DNA from: Himantopus leucocephalus
Lineage: Eukaryota > Chordata > Aves > Charadriiformes > Recurvirostridae
Reading direction: 5' to 3'
Assembly: GCA_003993805.1 (NCBI GenBank)
Contig: RSEF01000003.1
Coordinates: 66,121,818-66,185,817, forward strand
Length of the DNA: 64,000 bases
The number at the start of each line of letters is the position of its first letter. The first letter of the stretch is position 1. Positions 50,820 to 64,000 of the stretch are shown piece after piece. Made by a program: the position numbers and the translations under genes. The notes below the pieces were generated by a model that saw only the letters and a program-made list of their open reading frames with translations, had not been told where the DNA came from and did no database searches.

Positions 50820-53800
50820 GCATTAACATTCCTGTCATTCACGTCAGGCAGACATATTTGGTGTGCAACCACAGAGAAATCCCTGGCAGATTCTTTACTG
50901 TCCTAATCACCCGTTGAATGGAGATTAGTGAAATTAGTATGTAAAGGTAAATACTGTGCTGAGAATAGAACTATAATTCTTTTGGAATGAGGCTGAAGAT
51001 TATTTTCTTTGGAGTTAATTTTGTTTTTCTAACTGGTATGGAAATGAATTGCTTGAAAGATATGAAGTTTATTTATTTGCGGAACAGATGCATCTGAAGC
51101 TGCAAAATATGAGTTCCCCAACATGAGACCAGTGTCTTTAAGCAGCTTTGAAGGGATGATAACTGGTGAGATGATAGTTTTTATTTTTTCATCTTCAGTC
51201 AGTTCTTTGTATAATTGCTGAGAAAGTATCCAAGGATACTTCAATTTTAATGGTGAATTTTACAGGAGAAGCTCTAACTCACTGAGGAGCTTATAGCCCT
51301 CATCCACTGACACTGATTCAGGTCTTTAAATGCATTTAGGTGTCTTCTCACTGCTCGAGGAACCAACTACCTACGTACACATCTGCACATTCCCACAGCC
51401 TGGGACTGTGCTGCTGAGCACGTGCAGAGCTGCTGACCTGATTCTTCACATAGAATCTGGTTGAAACCTTGGAAGGCCATGATGTATTATGCCCCAGGAT
51501 GGGGTGTCCTTGACTGACTGGGTGGTCTGAGTACTTCAGCATTTTGGAAGGACTTGTGTGTGGACCTGTCTATGTCTTACTTCAGAGTATTCTTACTGGT
51601 AGTGCATATTTGGCCTGACCGGATTTGGAACTCGGTCTCCACTTCATGCCAGCCACTGTGCAAGTAATCAGCTAATTCAATGAGGAGGGTTTTCCCTATA
51701 GAAATTAGAAACTGTCACCGAGTCCCTGCTTGGACGGATGATTCTTAAAATGAAATGTGAGAGCAAAAACATGCAGACATATCCATGAGTGAGAGTTTCC
51801 TGTACTGTTGGCTAGGATGCACTCGTCTCTAAATCCAGCAGGGGCTGAGATCTGAGCCCGGGACCCAAGTATTCCAGGGGAGCAGGTTAAGGTGGAAACT
51901 GGCTATGTGGCATTGACATGCATTCTCGCTCTGACCAGACATAACCAACTCTAGATACATGGAACAAGCTCCCTTAGGAAGAGGAGGCGATTTCTTGGAT
52001 GGAAATCCATGTTACAATTTCTACAGTCTGGCAGGATTCTGTATTTTTTAGACAGCGAGGTAACTGTACATATGTTTGAGGATCTTGGGACAGATCAATG
52101 ATGGGAATTACGTCTGGATTGCCTGTTAAGATTCTGCAGCTTTTGAGCAGATGCTGTGCTCTGCTGGGGATGTTTTACTATATGGCTTTCACAGTGGGGA
52201 GTGTGTATAACCTGAAGCAACCAAAGGAAATGCTGAAGAAAAGGATGTGTTTTGAGCTGGCACCTCAGGGAGGATAAGGAACTTACTCTGCCCTGTTGGT
52301 CCTGCCTGTGTGCCTTCACACCTGAAGCTGCTGCTGGAGGAACATTTCAAATCTCTCTTCCCCAAAAATAAAGTTCAATTTTTATTTCCAGGTTACAGGA
52401 AAAACAGGAATGAGAACATGGGGAGACAGTAGTGCTCTGGTTTGTGCCTCTTTCCCCCTTTTTATCCAGTATCTCAATTGTTAGCCGCCTGTGCAGCTCG
52501 ATTGTTTTCTATGCTCTAAAGCACTTCAAACCCATTACTTCTGAAGTACGGATGTTTTAATATGGTCAGGCAGTACCTCACTGTTTAGTAATGATGCTGT
52601 TCTGCTTTTCATGAAGTTCCTCAAGACTTGTGAGGGATTCCAGACTACCAACATCACTGAACCTTCAGAGCACCCTCCAGTCCATACTCATCCAACTTTT
52701 TGAAGCAATAGCACGTTGCATTGTCATGAGTCAAAAAATTAGTGCTTCAAAGCGTAACTGGTTATGTCTTCTCTGGGAAGAATAGATTTGCCATTACTAA
52801 TACTGTGATTATGTATTTAAAATGGGTGTGAAAATTGCTTAGAACCTGAGCAAGCCCCTTGAATCATTCTTGATTTTTCAGGTGCCAGGCTGTAAGGCTC
52901 ATTAGTGTATTCTGTGCGCTGGCTGATATAAATTTGAAAAGGAAGAAATTGCAGCAGAAGAGCAGAATGTTTTACTTGCACGTTTTGAACTAGACCTGTG
53001 CTGCCAGTAAGTGAAACTCCGTATGTACATGTCAGGGGCCTCTTTCCATTTTGATTTGTAGACAGTGAGCTTGCTTCTCACTTCAGCAAATGTATTTCCC
53101 CAGCCATCCTCTCCGATTTGTATCAAAGGCCAATGTTTGCTTCTAAGAACAGAACAAATAATTAACTGGTACTGAGTAAGACCCTTTCAGAAAAGGTTAC
53201 AGAAACTCATTTTGTCCTCTGGTCTGTTGGAATTACAAACGTACCAAACATAGCTACAGGAGATTCTGAAGGTAATTACAGGTGTTTGTTTTGATCAAGA
53301 ATTTTGTGAGCAGCCTAGTACTGTATTTTCCGGTTTCTTCTCTGTTTTAGAAACAAATACAGCCCTTCATATGAAAACCAGCCTAACGAAACTACCGTGA
53401 GTGCTAGCACGAGAGCTCCAGACTGAGTGAGATGAAATGGAATCACATTTTACTGATTTCAAACCTAAATGCTTTACTTCATAGAATACTTGCTTATTGT
53501 CTTAAAGTGACAATACCTGTAACCAGCAGCCGATAAGCATTTATATTGTCAATTATTAAGACTACAAGCTTCATCTCAGTTTTTGTTCCCCTTCAGAAAT
53601 GGCCTAAAAAACCCAAGTACTAAATGCACAAAATAAATTAGAAACCTGTGTTCAAAATTGATACTCCCTGTCTCCTAATTAAACGGCGTGCTAGCTTTTG
53701 TATTTCCTAGGGGCTAGTTTGCCAGCTCCCTCCTCAGCAAACTAGGTTTCCTATTACATTGTAAAATACCAGTCCTGTTCCCTTGCCCCTGTGTACTGGG

Positions 53801-55756
53801 ACGGCCCACGTGCTTAATGGGGGTGTGGGTTCTGCACCAAGCGTTTAAGGAGTGTGGATACTGGAAGTGACTTTTAGCACTATAGATGCCTTATCATGTT
53901 TGCTGCTGACAGAAATACACTTACCAAACAGGCACCCTAGGTAAGCTAGAGAGTTCTTGCTGAATGCTTGATTGACTTTTTGTGATTTTTTTACCATGAC
54001 ATAGGATTCCTGTATCTGTGGTTATCTGTTCTCCTGGAAATTAAGAGATGCGGTAGATTTTATAGGATTTTAATTTCCTTTCCATTCTGCTCCACTGTGC
54101 ATTTCTCTAGCTATGCTGTACAAGTTTAAAATCACTTAACACATGGAGTTACAGAAAACCACATAGTGCAGTGTGGATGTGGCTTAGCTAAAATTGACAC
54201 GTCTCCTACTGAAGGCAATGGTTTAAATACAAGATGGGAATTACCGGTTACTACTTTTTCCTAGCTTGATCTGGGGAGTGTATTTGCCACTCTGACAATT
54301 GGCTATTAAGCTCTCACCAGCCTTACTTTAACTAATTTTAGTACTTCACGGCTGCAGTCAGCCAGCAGCAGCCAAAGGCAGCATCATGAGCGTTTGGCTG
54401 AGCAGAGGGCTGCCTCTCTACTTGGGGGTTCCTGACCAATGGATAATCACTGATAAAATTATTTGTAGACTGTTTGGGCTGAAAGTCCTGAAATGAAGCA
54501 TACAGCCAGTCAAGTTCTTGCTCTCTTTACCAGTACATACCCTTGCATGAAGTAAAATATGCGCACATAGCAGAAGTGTTCTTACTGAAGGTTTTTGCAG
54601 CACAAAGTCAGGCCTTGATTAGAGCCACTGCGTGCTAACTCAAAACAGAGAAATAAGACAGCTGGCAACTAACAAATAGAAGAAAAAAAATTCCATCCTC
54701 TTTCCTTCTGAAGTCCATGCTACTGGCTTATTTCCTTATGGAACTGGAAGGTGATAGTAAAAACCTGTGATCAAGAGCATCCACTCGAGCTGGGAAAGGA
54801 AATCTTCCTTATTCCATCCTAGTCTCCTCTGCACTTTCCTTTGTTCAGTGACCCACTGATCTCATCTGTGGGCAGAGGAAACAAGCTGGAAGACTGGCAC
54901 AGCTTTGCCCAAGATTAGACGCATCAGCCATCATTACAGTAAGGAGAACATTTTAGAAGTTTAAATTACCATTTTTAAAAATCAGCCCATTTAATTCCCT
55001 TTCAAATGGTTGTATGCCTGCAGCACCTTTTGGCTGAAGATATGTAGTACTTTTATGTATCAGCTGCTGTCCCCTTCTATTCAGGGAAACGTACTAAGAA
55101 TTGGCATTTAATTCGCTTTATTTTAAAGACTGAATCCAGAATCAGCTGATGGTGTTTCTCATTTAAAAAAAAAAAGTAAAATAACTGCCATAGAGAAGAC
55201 AAGCTGTGCTTTTCACGATCTGGCTTCTAACCTTCTCCAATACGCAGAAGTCAGTTAACAGGAACTGGGGCCAGTCCAGGAGATGCATTTCTAATACAAG
55301 CACAAAACTACCTTTTCTGTGCTGCCACTAGTTTTGCTGTGAAGATCAGATAAACAGCAATGTAGTCCTTAACATCTGTGTTCTTTGTTATAGGGTCAAG
55401 TTTGATAACATTTGCTCTTTTATGTCAACATTTCTGCTGTTAAAATAAGGCTGTGTGCGATGCTTCTGCCTGCCGTAACAGTGAAGCAAGCTGATCAGCT
55501 CTTCAGATGAAAAGTGAGTGCTGAGCCCAGGTAAGCATTAAGCCTGCAACTCATAATTTTTCAGCAGAAAGACGCACTCCTACAGTGTTGCGTTTGAGAG
55601 ACAGCCAGTCAGGGACGTAAGAACTTCAAGATACCACTCAGAGCCAGTCCTCCCTTCTGGCAAACACACGAAGCTGTTTTATGATCTTTAAAGTTCCTCC
55701 AGTGAAGTTCAATTGAACTGGAGACATATCTAAGATTGTTACTGATAAAATGTAGT
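50820..55756. other. Tail-to-tail intergenic region between ECHDC1 and RNF146
   Basis: About 4.9 kb with no supported gene. It may hold longer 3' UTRs of either gene: AATAAA on the plus strand at 52,367 and 53,633, and its complement TTTATT at 55,117. Open frames are short and unremarkable. Confidence 0.55.
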
Positions 55757-55762
55757 TTTATT
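55757..55762 (-). terminator. RNF146: Candidate RNF146 polyadenylation signal (AATAAA)
   Basis: TTTATT on the plus strand is AATAAA on the minus strand, 680 bases beyond the RNF146 stop. Another minus-strand AATAAA is at 55,117-55,122. Which is used cannot be told from sequence alone. Confidence 0.4.
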
Positions 55763-56440
55763 AAATTATAAATTCCGTAACAAACGAGACAGATCAAGAA
55801 AGACCTCAAAAACAAAACTACAAGGACTAGATGGCAAAGCCAGTGAAAATGCCATGAAGAGTGTATAGGTAAGAATTTGCAACAAAAGTTAACAGCATTT
55901 TTACATTTCCATTGAAGGAAGGTAGATGATTGCTCTTGTCTAGTAAAAACACATTTTAACTCCAAACTCACATCTATTTTCTCACATTAAATTAAGCATC
56001 CTGCTCACACCCAACATCTTGCCTGCTCCCACATTGCTTTAGTGTTCTTTTCATACATCAATCCATGCAGAAAGTAGTAAGACACTTAATGCAACAGTCA
56101 GATAATGAAAACAATTCAAGTTGTACAGTAGATATACATTGGCCAAAAAGGGATCGAGTATCTCCAAGGGGAAAATGCTACAAAATAAACACAAGACATT
56201 TTCAAGAAAACTGGGTATTGCTAAGCAGCTTTCAAACCATTAACAGGACAACCCAGTTTCCTACAGTTAGAGTCTTCCAGCTGAAACATGTTAAGAGACT
56301 TAAGTTAAACAGGCCAAATCTGTTTCTCCCCTTCACCCCACCCTCCCACCAAACACACTGCTAGGTTTGAGTGCAATGCCAATGTGGACTTACTGGATTT
56401 ACAGATACAGGACTGAGTTTTTAATCGCATGGCTCTAGAT
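55763..56440 (-). other. RNF146: Probable RNF146 3' UTR
   Basis: About 680 bases between the stop codon and the nearest minus-strand AATAAA. AT-rich, without recognisable repeats. Assigned only from position. Confidence 0.45.
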
Positions 56441-57499
56441 TTAAACTTCAGTGACTGTGCACTGTCCATCTGGCCTTCTAGATCTTACACTTGTGTTTAC
56501 CACCCCTCCCCCTGCCACTGGTCTATCTGCTCCTGACTGGCTTGCATTTGCATTCAAGTGTCTCTGCTGGACAGAAGACGGGTGTTGCTGAAGGTGAGCA
56601 GATACATCCTCGCTATCGCTGCTCGCATCCGATTCGGTCTCCTCAACAGAGGTGTCAGGGGCTGGCACCCTACCAGAAGATGATGATTCGTGGTCTTCTT
56701 CTCCCTCTCCCCTGTGACTCCTTTCAGCCATACTGTCTCCATTTATTTGTAAGTGGGCAAAAGAGTTCTCTAGAGAATTGCTTGCATCAGGCGATGGCGT
56801 TGAAGGACTCATCAGCTGACCATCTAGTGACGGCAGGGGCCTAGCAGAAATGGATGCTAGAGCCTGCACAGCTGCAGCCCCTGGAGTGGGTGTGCTGTCT
56901 GCACCGTCAGCGGAGCTCTCTCTTGCCAGATTGACAGTGTTAGCGTCACAGTCCAACCTCAGCCCAGCCACTCCCTTCTTTGGTATATCTATTATGTCCC
57001 GTTTTATTTTTCTGCGGCGTCCGTGCTCATTTCTCCTATACTGAACCATATTTTCAAGATCGGCTACGTATAAAAACCCAGCGATTAGCATTTCAGTGCT
57101 CTTTTTACCCTTGGAAAAGGCATCTTCCAGCTCTCTGCTGGTACGTTCATCATACTGCCACCAACCGTTTCTACCTTCATAGTACCAAGCATATTCTCCA
57201 TTGCCTCTGCTTGCCGCTTTGAGTTCTTCTGGTGACAATAAGGTTGGCTTGTCAAGAAAATCCTCTGGAATCTCCTGCCGGCAGAGTGCACATCGTTTCC
57301 CAAGCCAAGAAGCTCCCTTCACACACAGATAGCAGAAAACATGTTTACAAGGCAGACTTACTGGATGGACACATGTTTGCAGACAGATAGCACATTCAGG
57401 GACTGTCAGGGAAGGTGCTGCGTTAGCACACGATTCGTTTGTCTTCCTATTTGTGGGAAGCATGTTGATCGAATGATCTATTTCGCCACAGCCAGCCAT
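56441..57499 (-). CDS. RNF146: RNF146 (Iduna), PAR-dependent RING-WWE E3 ubiquitin ligase
   Basis: One uninterrupted coding exon of 352 residues; the human protein has about 359. From the literature, it ubiquitinates poly-ADP-ribosylated proteins such as axin and tankyrase, promoting their proteasomal decay and so Wnt signalling. The C3HC4 RING has Cys36, Cys39, Cys51, His53, Cys56, Cys59, Cys70 and Cys73. The WWE domain (about 92-168) keeps Tyr107, Trp114 and Arg163, which in the human enzyme bind iso-ADP-ribose. The C-terminal half is acidic and Ser-rich and ends [12 protein letters not shown], a conserved tail with a tankyrase-binding-like PDG motif and a PDZ-ligand-like end. The start is ATG ([10 protein letters not shown]); the open frame runs five codons further up to a TTG but crosses the splice acceptor at 57,501-57,502. 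It converges with ECHDC1. Confidence 0.97.
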   Translation of the reverse strand: MAGCGEIDHSINMLPTNRKTNESCANAAPSLTVPECAICLQTCVHPVSLPCKHVFCYLCVKGASWLGKRCALCRQEIPEDFLDKPTLLSPEELKAASRGNGEYAWYYEGRNGWWQYDERTSRELEDAFSKGKKSTEMLIAGFLYVADLENMVQYRRNEHGRRRKIKRDIIDIPKKGVAGLRLDCDANTVNLARESSADGADSTPTPGAAAVQALASISARPLPSLDGQLMSPSTPSPDASNSLENSFAHLQINGDSMAERSHRGEGEEDHESSSSGRVPAPDTSVEETESDASSDSEDVSAHLQQHPSSVQQRHLNANASQSGADRPVAGGGVVNTSVRSRRPDGQCTVTEV

Positions 57500-57500
57500 C

Positions 57501-60500
57501 CTGTGGAGGATCAAAGATAGATTTAAATCAGTTTATTGTCTCAACCTAAAATGGCACCTTATATCATCTTTGACCTCAACATCTACAGAATGAGATGCTT
57601 ACTGTAAATTAAGGTAAGGTATCATTTATGAAGCTGAACTCAAAGAAACTGACAGGTTAACGTTCTGTTTCCTGAGCTGACAGACTAAATTGAGTACTGG
57701 GAGAATTTCTTTTGCTAATCAATGTTTATCTGTTTCATTTTCAGCACATTATCATGCTAAGATAGAAAACAAATCTTGGAATTTTGTCTGTTCTTTCTCT
57801 GACGTAGTGTTGATTAATGAACCTCCAGCCAGCCAGTTACTTTGGAGCCTCCTCAGGAAATTTAAAGCAGCTATGATTCTTTCCTCAAGAGGTGATCTAG
57901 CTGCAAACATTGAACTTAACAGGATCTCTCTTTGCAGTACCGGTGATCATCCATTTGATTAAGGGATTGCCTGAACAGTACTTCAGGCTAGGTTTCCCCA
58001 GTGGAAAATATGCCTGGCAGCAGCACCAGGCTGAAATATTCCCCCACTCTCTTTCTTAGTCCCCATGCACCACGGTACACCATCCCTCAGACTGGGCTCA
58101 GAACAACCACAGGGGTGCAGAAAGAACCAGATTTGAAAACTAACGTGGCTTTTTCAAAAGATACCCTGGATTTGTTTTTCCTAAACATCAAGTGATGCAG
58201 CTGAGTGCATCTCAAAAGCAATCGTTGCAGCCCAGCAGAAGGAGCAGTATATCACAGAAGGCGCACAAGCATGATTTGATTGGTTTGTGAAGTCATTGCC
58301 TCTGTCTTCCCTGGCCATATCTTATTTCTGTCATTAAAGAGGATTTTTGTAGCAACTGTAAGAGAGCAAGGAATGCAAAACTGTGTCACTTTGGCATTGT
58401 GTAGGATTTCAGTAGTTGAAAAATTCTAGCCTAAATATGCAAATGCCTTCTCAACTACATTTTTGCCATGGCAATCTTTCACAGTCTGTTTCATGGTAAT
58501 TTTCCCTTTATGTTCATATTTATTAGCAATCAAAACCAAACGCCAGCTATCAAATGTGGGAGAAGAATGGGCTTTGGGGGATGGGGCCTAAAAAAGTGCC
58601 TTTTTTTATTTAAATCCCCAAGGAACTTTGAGGCAAAGGGCTGATATTCAGCAAAACAGCCTTTCAGTGAAACTAGTCTTTGTTGTACAAGCAGCTAGGA
58701 ATAGTTCATGCAAAACTATCACAGGCACATGGGCCAAAAGGGACCTTTAGAGGTCATGTAGTCCAGTCTCCTGCTCCTCATGGCACTACCCCAATACTAG
58801 ATCAGCTCAGCTAGACAAAGCCACAGCTGATGGGGTGGGTTTTTTGGAAACTTACAAGGATGGAGATACTACAACCTCCCTGGACAGCCTGTTCTAGTGT
58901 TATACCCATTTCTAGAGGACTGTGTTACCTCAAGAGAAAATGCCTAGTATTACTGTAAAAGCCTTCACTGCTTTAAACATCTTATGAATACACACAAGGA
59001 TTAAAAAAAATAATTTATGCTTCAGTATCTGTATTTATCTTTACAATAATGTATAAAGTGCTATTTACTTAAAAATGTATTTCTGTATGCTGTCTGTTCC
59101 CTTCTATCACTATAATTTCCTCTCGAAAGACCAATGCCTCTTTAATCCATTTTTTATCAAATCATTCTTTTAAAAAGCTATACAGCTTAAATATTTTTCC
59201 TGAAGTAGCACATAATTGTATCTACCAATGTTTCAGTTTCATATCTGAATTTCTTTCTCTGAGATTAAAGACAAACCTGCATACTAGTTCTTAAATCAGC
59301 ATGCCAGATAAAGACACAGCATTACCTACCACCTGGTAACTATCTTTTTACTGTACAGCACACATCTAAGACATCCATGCTAACAGTGTTGTGAACAAGT
59401 TGCTTTCTGGGAGCCTCACACTTTTGATGTTATATTTTGCAACAGAATTTTACACCAAAACTAGGGGTTTATAACAAGAAACTTATTAGAAAAAGGGGAG
59501 AAGAAAAGCTATTGAGACTTCAGAATACCCACAAATACAACCCAACCAGTATCTCACAACAGAAGAGCTGAAAGAGAAATCCAAGTATTGATTAATTTGT
59601 GCTAACCGTGGCTGAAGTAAAGGATCTGAATTTTCAAGTGCTCCCATAATGAGCTACTACTGTGCAAAAAGGTACATCAGCAGAGATTTTTTTTTACTTC
59701 CATGCTAGAGTTTTAAAAAAGGCTGCTTCTCCCTGAATACACTTTATAAGGTTATACTTTTCAGAGTCAAAGACTAAAACACCCTGCAGATAAGTAACTT
59801 CTATACAAGTTGTGTATCATAATTAAGATTTTGGAGGGGATTAAAATGCAATGCATTTTGACAAATCAAATTCTGGTACCATGAGCTAACTTATTAGTAA
59901 CATAAAAGCAGTGTGAAATTCTCACCTGTTCACCAAAAGCACAAAAATGCTAACAATTGAACTGTGCTCAATAGGTGACCCATTAATTTGAAGGTTCTTT
60001 GACTCCTTACTACCTCAAGACAATAATGCAGGATATGAAAAGTAAGGAGTAAATGCCTTATCTTGAAATTCCTACGTGATTTTTAATGTCTCAGAGGAAA
60101 GTGTGATGTGTAAAATGAATACAGCTGGAGGAATAAACCCTTACCTCTAACCAAGCACAACCCAGCAACATAAAACTCTTAAAAGATAAGTACAACTGCA
60201 CTTGCATGTGCTCAGAATGCAGGACAATTACGCACTTGAAGCTGCGTATCAACTAAACTGATGCTGTCTCACTTTTTATCTTTAAAGGAAGATCCTAATT
60301 AATCCTTTTTTGTTTACCTTTTTAAGTATCAAGTCTAGGTTATAGAGTGTGTTTATAAGCTGGTATGAGGATGTCGATTTTTGTTGAAGAGGTAATCCTT
60401 CAGAAAGGAGGAAAAACATCTAGGACTGCTATTGTGCTACATTATGGCTGTGGAAGCACTTTCATTGCAACTTCATGTATTAAGAACTAAACAAAACTGA

Positions 60501-63500
60501 CCACAGAATATTTTTCCTGAAGTTAAGAGTAATATTTTATGACAGAGTTTAATCAAAATAGGCTTCATATTAGAACTGTTATCAAACAGTAAATCTCTGG
60601 TTTTTGGAGGGTTGGGTTCCCTTAAGTCACTTATGGCAACAGGGAAAATTACATTATTGAATAGTGAGGCTAAAAATTAATCAAACTCAAGGACAAGTTC
60701 TAAAAATAAAATTATTTGAAGTATTTAGATCCTCAGTTCAGGTATAAATAAAGGAACAATAAGCATCTGAACACTGGATTTTAACGTAAATACAGCCTAA
60801 AGCCAACCGAGAAGGAGCTAGTCCATAATCTTGCCAGATCCCACCTCTCTATTATCCTTTTGTGGTTTGGATTGTGGTTTGGGTTTGGTTTTTTTTTAAT
60901 ACTAAAACATGTATTTAATTGGTAAGCTTAGGATGCACAGTCTAGAGTGCCTTCATCAACACACAAAGCATGGAAGAGGTGATGTATAAAAACTATATGA
61001 AAAAACCCAGGCCTTCTAGGGCTCTTGAAGAAAAAGTAAATTCCCCCCAAACCACCTCAAAATTGAGTAATTTTTCAAACTCCAAATTCTAGCTTCAACT
61101 AAGCAGTCTGTCAAGGAGCTGACATGTATAAGTCCATTAACAAAACAACAGCTTACTTTGTCTGAATAATTTCTACTGAAGCATGCCACAAGACTAAAAT
61201 GTCCTCTCTTCAGATGTCTCCAGCTAGGATGGCAGGTCCTCTTTCCCAAGGCTGGCTCATTCCTCACTTGTCCTGCCCAACTACGGTGTTTCAGCTTCTC
61301 TGCAAACTAATGGAAAGCAAATAATATCACCATTACAGTATTGTACAGAGGTATGAGCAAGCAAAATACAATGCCATGGTCCTCTTACAGAAAAGAAATT
61401 ACTATGCTTTCATTTACCTGATGCGGGCTATCTTCACTAAAAATATCAGACTTCTCTTATTTTTTGCAATAATCAATTTCAGCCCACAGTTTTGATGTTA
61501 ATTATTTTGATGTCTGACTTTAGCAAATTATCTTTTTCTAAAGTATTATAAAAGGCAATTATCTTTAACTATAGTAAGTTAATGGCTCATTTCCACAAAG
61601 TGACTATGTACACAAAAGGAGAAACAAGACCAAAGTTAGGAGCACTTTGTATGTATGCAAATTTAACCTCTAATAAATGACTCCTTATATTGAGAGAGTT
61701 TAAAAAGTCACAATGCCTTCCTAAACCTGTTTATAAAACTATCCATATTATATTGTTCCGAAGGACTATCTGGGCTTGTATCTTGTCTCTTAACAGGGGC
61801 TAGTATCAGATGCTTGAGGAGAAAACTGTGCATGCAAACAGCTTATTTCCTCTAGGTCCTCTCCCTATTTCAGCAGTCTGTAGCTCAGAGCCTTGCATCT
61901 TTGTCCCCTTTTTAAGAGGCCACATGCATTCATTTAATGAATGAACCTCAGAACCATTCAGCACTTTTTTCTTTATCAATCTACATATGTATGTCTTCAT
62001 ACCAGCTTATAAACAAACTCTATGACCTAGATTTGATGCTTAACAAGGTAAACAAAAAAAGGACTAATTAGGATCTTCCTTTATTTCTTTAGAAACCGCT
62101 GGAGGCCTCCAAGGTTCATTCATGGAATGAATGCATGTGATCTCTGAAAAAAGGAGGACAAGGATGCAACTCAGCCTCCACACCTGAGGTAATATACCCC
62201 TCTCCAGGCTAGCACGTAATGCCAGTCACAATACATTTTGTGTATGTCACCAACCAGACTCTGAGCTAAGTCATTTCACAAATACATAATCATCACTGGA
62301 AACCAGTAAGTGTCTAACAAATGCCTAAATAACTCTACAGCAGGGAAGTAGGAATCTGCAAACTCCAAGAAGGCAGGGGGACCATAACGATTTCACTGTC
62401 ACATTCTCACACCCTAACCAGGAAGGTCTCGACCTAAAAGAACCACCCTTAGTTACAGAAAGTATTTGGGAATCCTCCATAAAAAGACTGATGAGCCATA
62501 ATTACAGCTTCTTTCTGGGCTGTAGCTTTCAAGATGATTCTTAAGCATTTTGAACCACAATTTCCAGTTGCTGCAAAATATAGGAATGATCTGAAGCAGA
62601 CTTGAGAATGTCACGTCTTAGATTTCAATTTGCTCAAGAAAAGAATAATTTCAGTATAAATACAGTGCAGATCAGACATGTACAGAGTCGAGTAAAGTCA
62701 AGGAGTGGTAAGTCCCTGAAAGAACATGGAACATTTAGTATTATAGTATTTTGTCCTTCATCAAATGATTGAACATTTATCATTAATAACAGAGTGAAAT
62801 GTTCAGATGACTTCAGTATAAGACACATTACTCAACTACGTTATTTTCTTTATAGCTGAGCTCCATGTAACATTCCGTGCAGCTATTTTTAGCAAGAGCT
62901 CCTAACGAAAAATGCAAAAATTAACAAGCCTATCCACACCTTTTCTCCCCTCATCATTCCAGCAGCTTCCCCTTTCTTCACACATCAATCTGAAACGAAG
63001 AGCTGCCATCGCATTAAATTTTTGGCTCTACTAATCCACTCAGACAAGATACAGTGTTTGCTGTGATCAAAGAGACAGTTGCAACAAGCTTGATGCTGTG
63101 GGTGTGGTGTTCAGTCCTTCATCTTAGGAGCTGGCTTTCTGTTACTTCTGTAGGTATCACTGGAAGCCTTTTATCTACTACCTTTTGCAATCCACTACCT
63201 CTCGCAATCTACTATTAGAGGTAGCACATCATAAACCCAAATGTGATGTGGACATGGGAGAAAAAGGTTGGGACAGTTCTGGCAGATTTCTTAGGAAATA
63301 AAAATGCATGCACGTATTCAAGGTATGTAATTATACCTAGAAGAATCCAATTAGGGCTTAATTATAGGATTATGGTAGGGCAACTTTCTAATTGCTGCAT
63401 AGCTCTTAAAAAGAGCTAGTTCACAAACTGACTTCAAGTAACCTCTACATTTCATGACATTGTTATTTATTTAATAAGCCAGTCTTGAAAATTTTACTAA

Positions 63501-64000
63501 ACAGGATAAAAGACACTTGTGGTTACTTACACACACGCCCTTTACTGGACGATGATGACTCCTTTAAAGTCAAGTGGGTAAGGGCTGTGTTCCATGCTTA
63601 GCAATTAATTTTCTATGCTAGCAAAGCATGTAGTATGAGGAGTTACGCTATCTGCTGCAACCTGCAAGTATCCCCTCCTTCTGCACGCTCATTAAACCCA
63701 TGTATCCTATCACACACCAGTTTTGAAACTTTCATTCAAGGTGCAACAGATAAAGGACAAGCCCACTGATCAGGAGAAAGAATTTAAATTGGGCAACATC
63801 CCCTCCCAAACTGAGGTTCAGCCAGCATTTAACTGCTCTCTTCGTCCCCTTGAAAGTCTCTCAGGATGCTTGCTGGGAGAAGTCACCTCTGCTTCTTCCA
63901 TCCAATTTAAGATGTTGAAACGGTGGACTTCCTGCCAGAACGGTCTCCCAAAAATGATTTCAGGTTCTCCTTAAGAAAAATTTCAACCTTTTACTAGACC
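57501..64000 (-). other. RNF146: RNF146 5' intron / upstream sequence
   Basis: A minus-strand acceptor TTGATCCTCCACAG ends at 57,501, one base before the G preceding ATG, so the coding exon is spliced to upstream non-coding exons. No convincing 5' UTR exon and no CpG island are seen before the right edge, so the promoter probably lies outside the window. Apart from a CR1 fragment at about 58.7-58.96 kb, I see nothing that I can name here. Confidence 0.6.
58730..58960 (-). mobile_element. Old CR1 LINE 3' fragment (antisense)
   Basis: The plus strand reads AAGGGACCTTTAGAGGTCAT, GTAGTCCAGTCTCCTGCTC, then AAGGATGGAGATACTACAAC and CTCCCTGGACAGCCTGTTCT, a clear diverged copy of the reverse complement of the CR1 3' end. 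The 8-bp tail repeat is lost. It lies upstream of RNF146 coding sequence, so in the sense orientation of that gene. Confidence 0.85.

Noticed and set aside
57500..57514. N-terminal five-codon extension of RNF146 from a TTG codon
   Set aside because: It is a non-ATG start and crosses the splice acceptor AG at 57,501-57,502. The known family start is [10 protein letters not shown].
1..64000. CRISPR array, operon, phage, toxin-antitoxin or other prokaryotic-type system
   Set aside because: The window is a spliced vertebrate locus. No direct-repeat/spacer pattern or clustered prokaryotic genes are present.

Overview
The window is vertebrate nuclear DNA, almost certainly from a bird. It is AT-rich with two short CpG islands, and it carries several fragments of CR1 LINEs, including the reverse-complemented CR1 3' tail of 8-bp repeats followed by GAGTTGGAAGG that is typical of avian genomes. 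It also carries two compact, well-conserved vertebrate genes. I cannot name the species from the sequence alone.

Layout. Positions 1-11,780 are mostly intergenic. This part holds a microsatellite, an A-tract with a short gap, a CpG-rich island near 6.5 kb, and one isolated stretch near 8.3 kb that looks like a coding exon of an unidentified plus-strand gene. A second, stronger CpG island (about 11,780-12,420) is the likely promoter and non-coding first exon of ECHDC1. The ECHDC1 coding exons follow on the plus strand at 19,468-19,687, 24,654-24,796, 29,524-29,576, 31,481-31,561 and 50,312-50,717. Joined, they give an intact 300-residue crotonase-fold protein. Intron 3 starts with a GC rather than a GT donor. 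The introns hold old CR1 fragments and, at 28,927-29,026, a 100-N assembly gap that cuts a younger CR1. The last intron is 18.75 kb.

From 50.8 to 55.7 kb lies a tail-to-tail intergenic region. RNF146 is on the minus strand with its whole coding sequence in one exon (56,441-57,499). This exon encodes a 352-residue RING-WWE ubiquitin ligase with every zinc ligand and the iso-ADP-ribose-binding residues present. Positions 57,501-64,000 are its 5' intron or upstream DNA, with one old CR1 copy and no CpG island, so the RNF146 promoter probably lies beyond the right edge.

The convergent ECHDC1/RNF146 pair matches the order I know from human chromosome 6q22.33, where SOGA3/KIAA0408 lies upstream of ECHDC1. 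The two genes do not act in one pathway: ECHDC1 is a cytosolic metabolite-repair decarboxylase, and RNF146 is a poly-ADP-ribose-directed E3 ligase. I found no CRISPR array, operon, phage, or novel multi-gene system. The most interesting items are the GC-AG intron, the orphan exon-like stretch at 8.3 kb with the CpG island upstream of it, and the nested LINEs at the gap.
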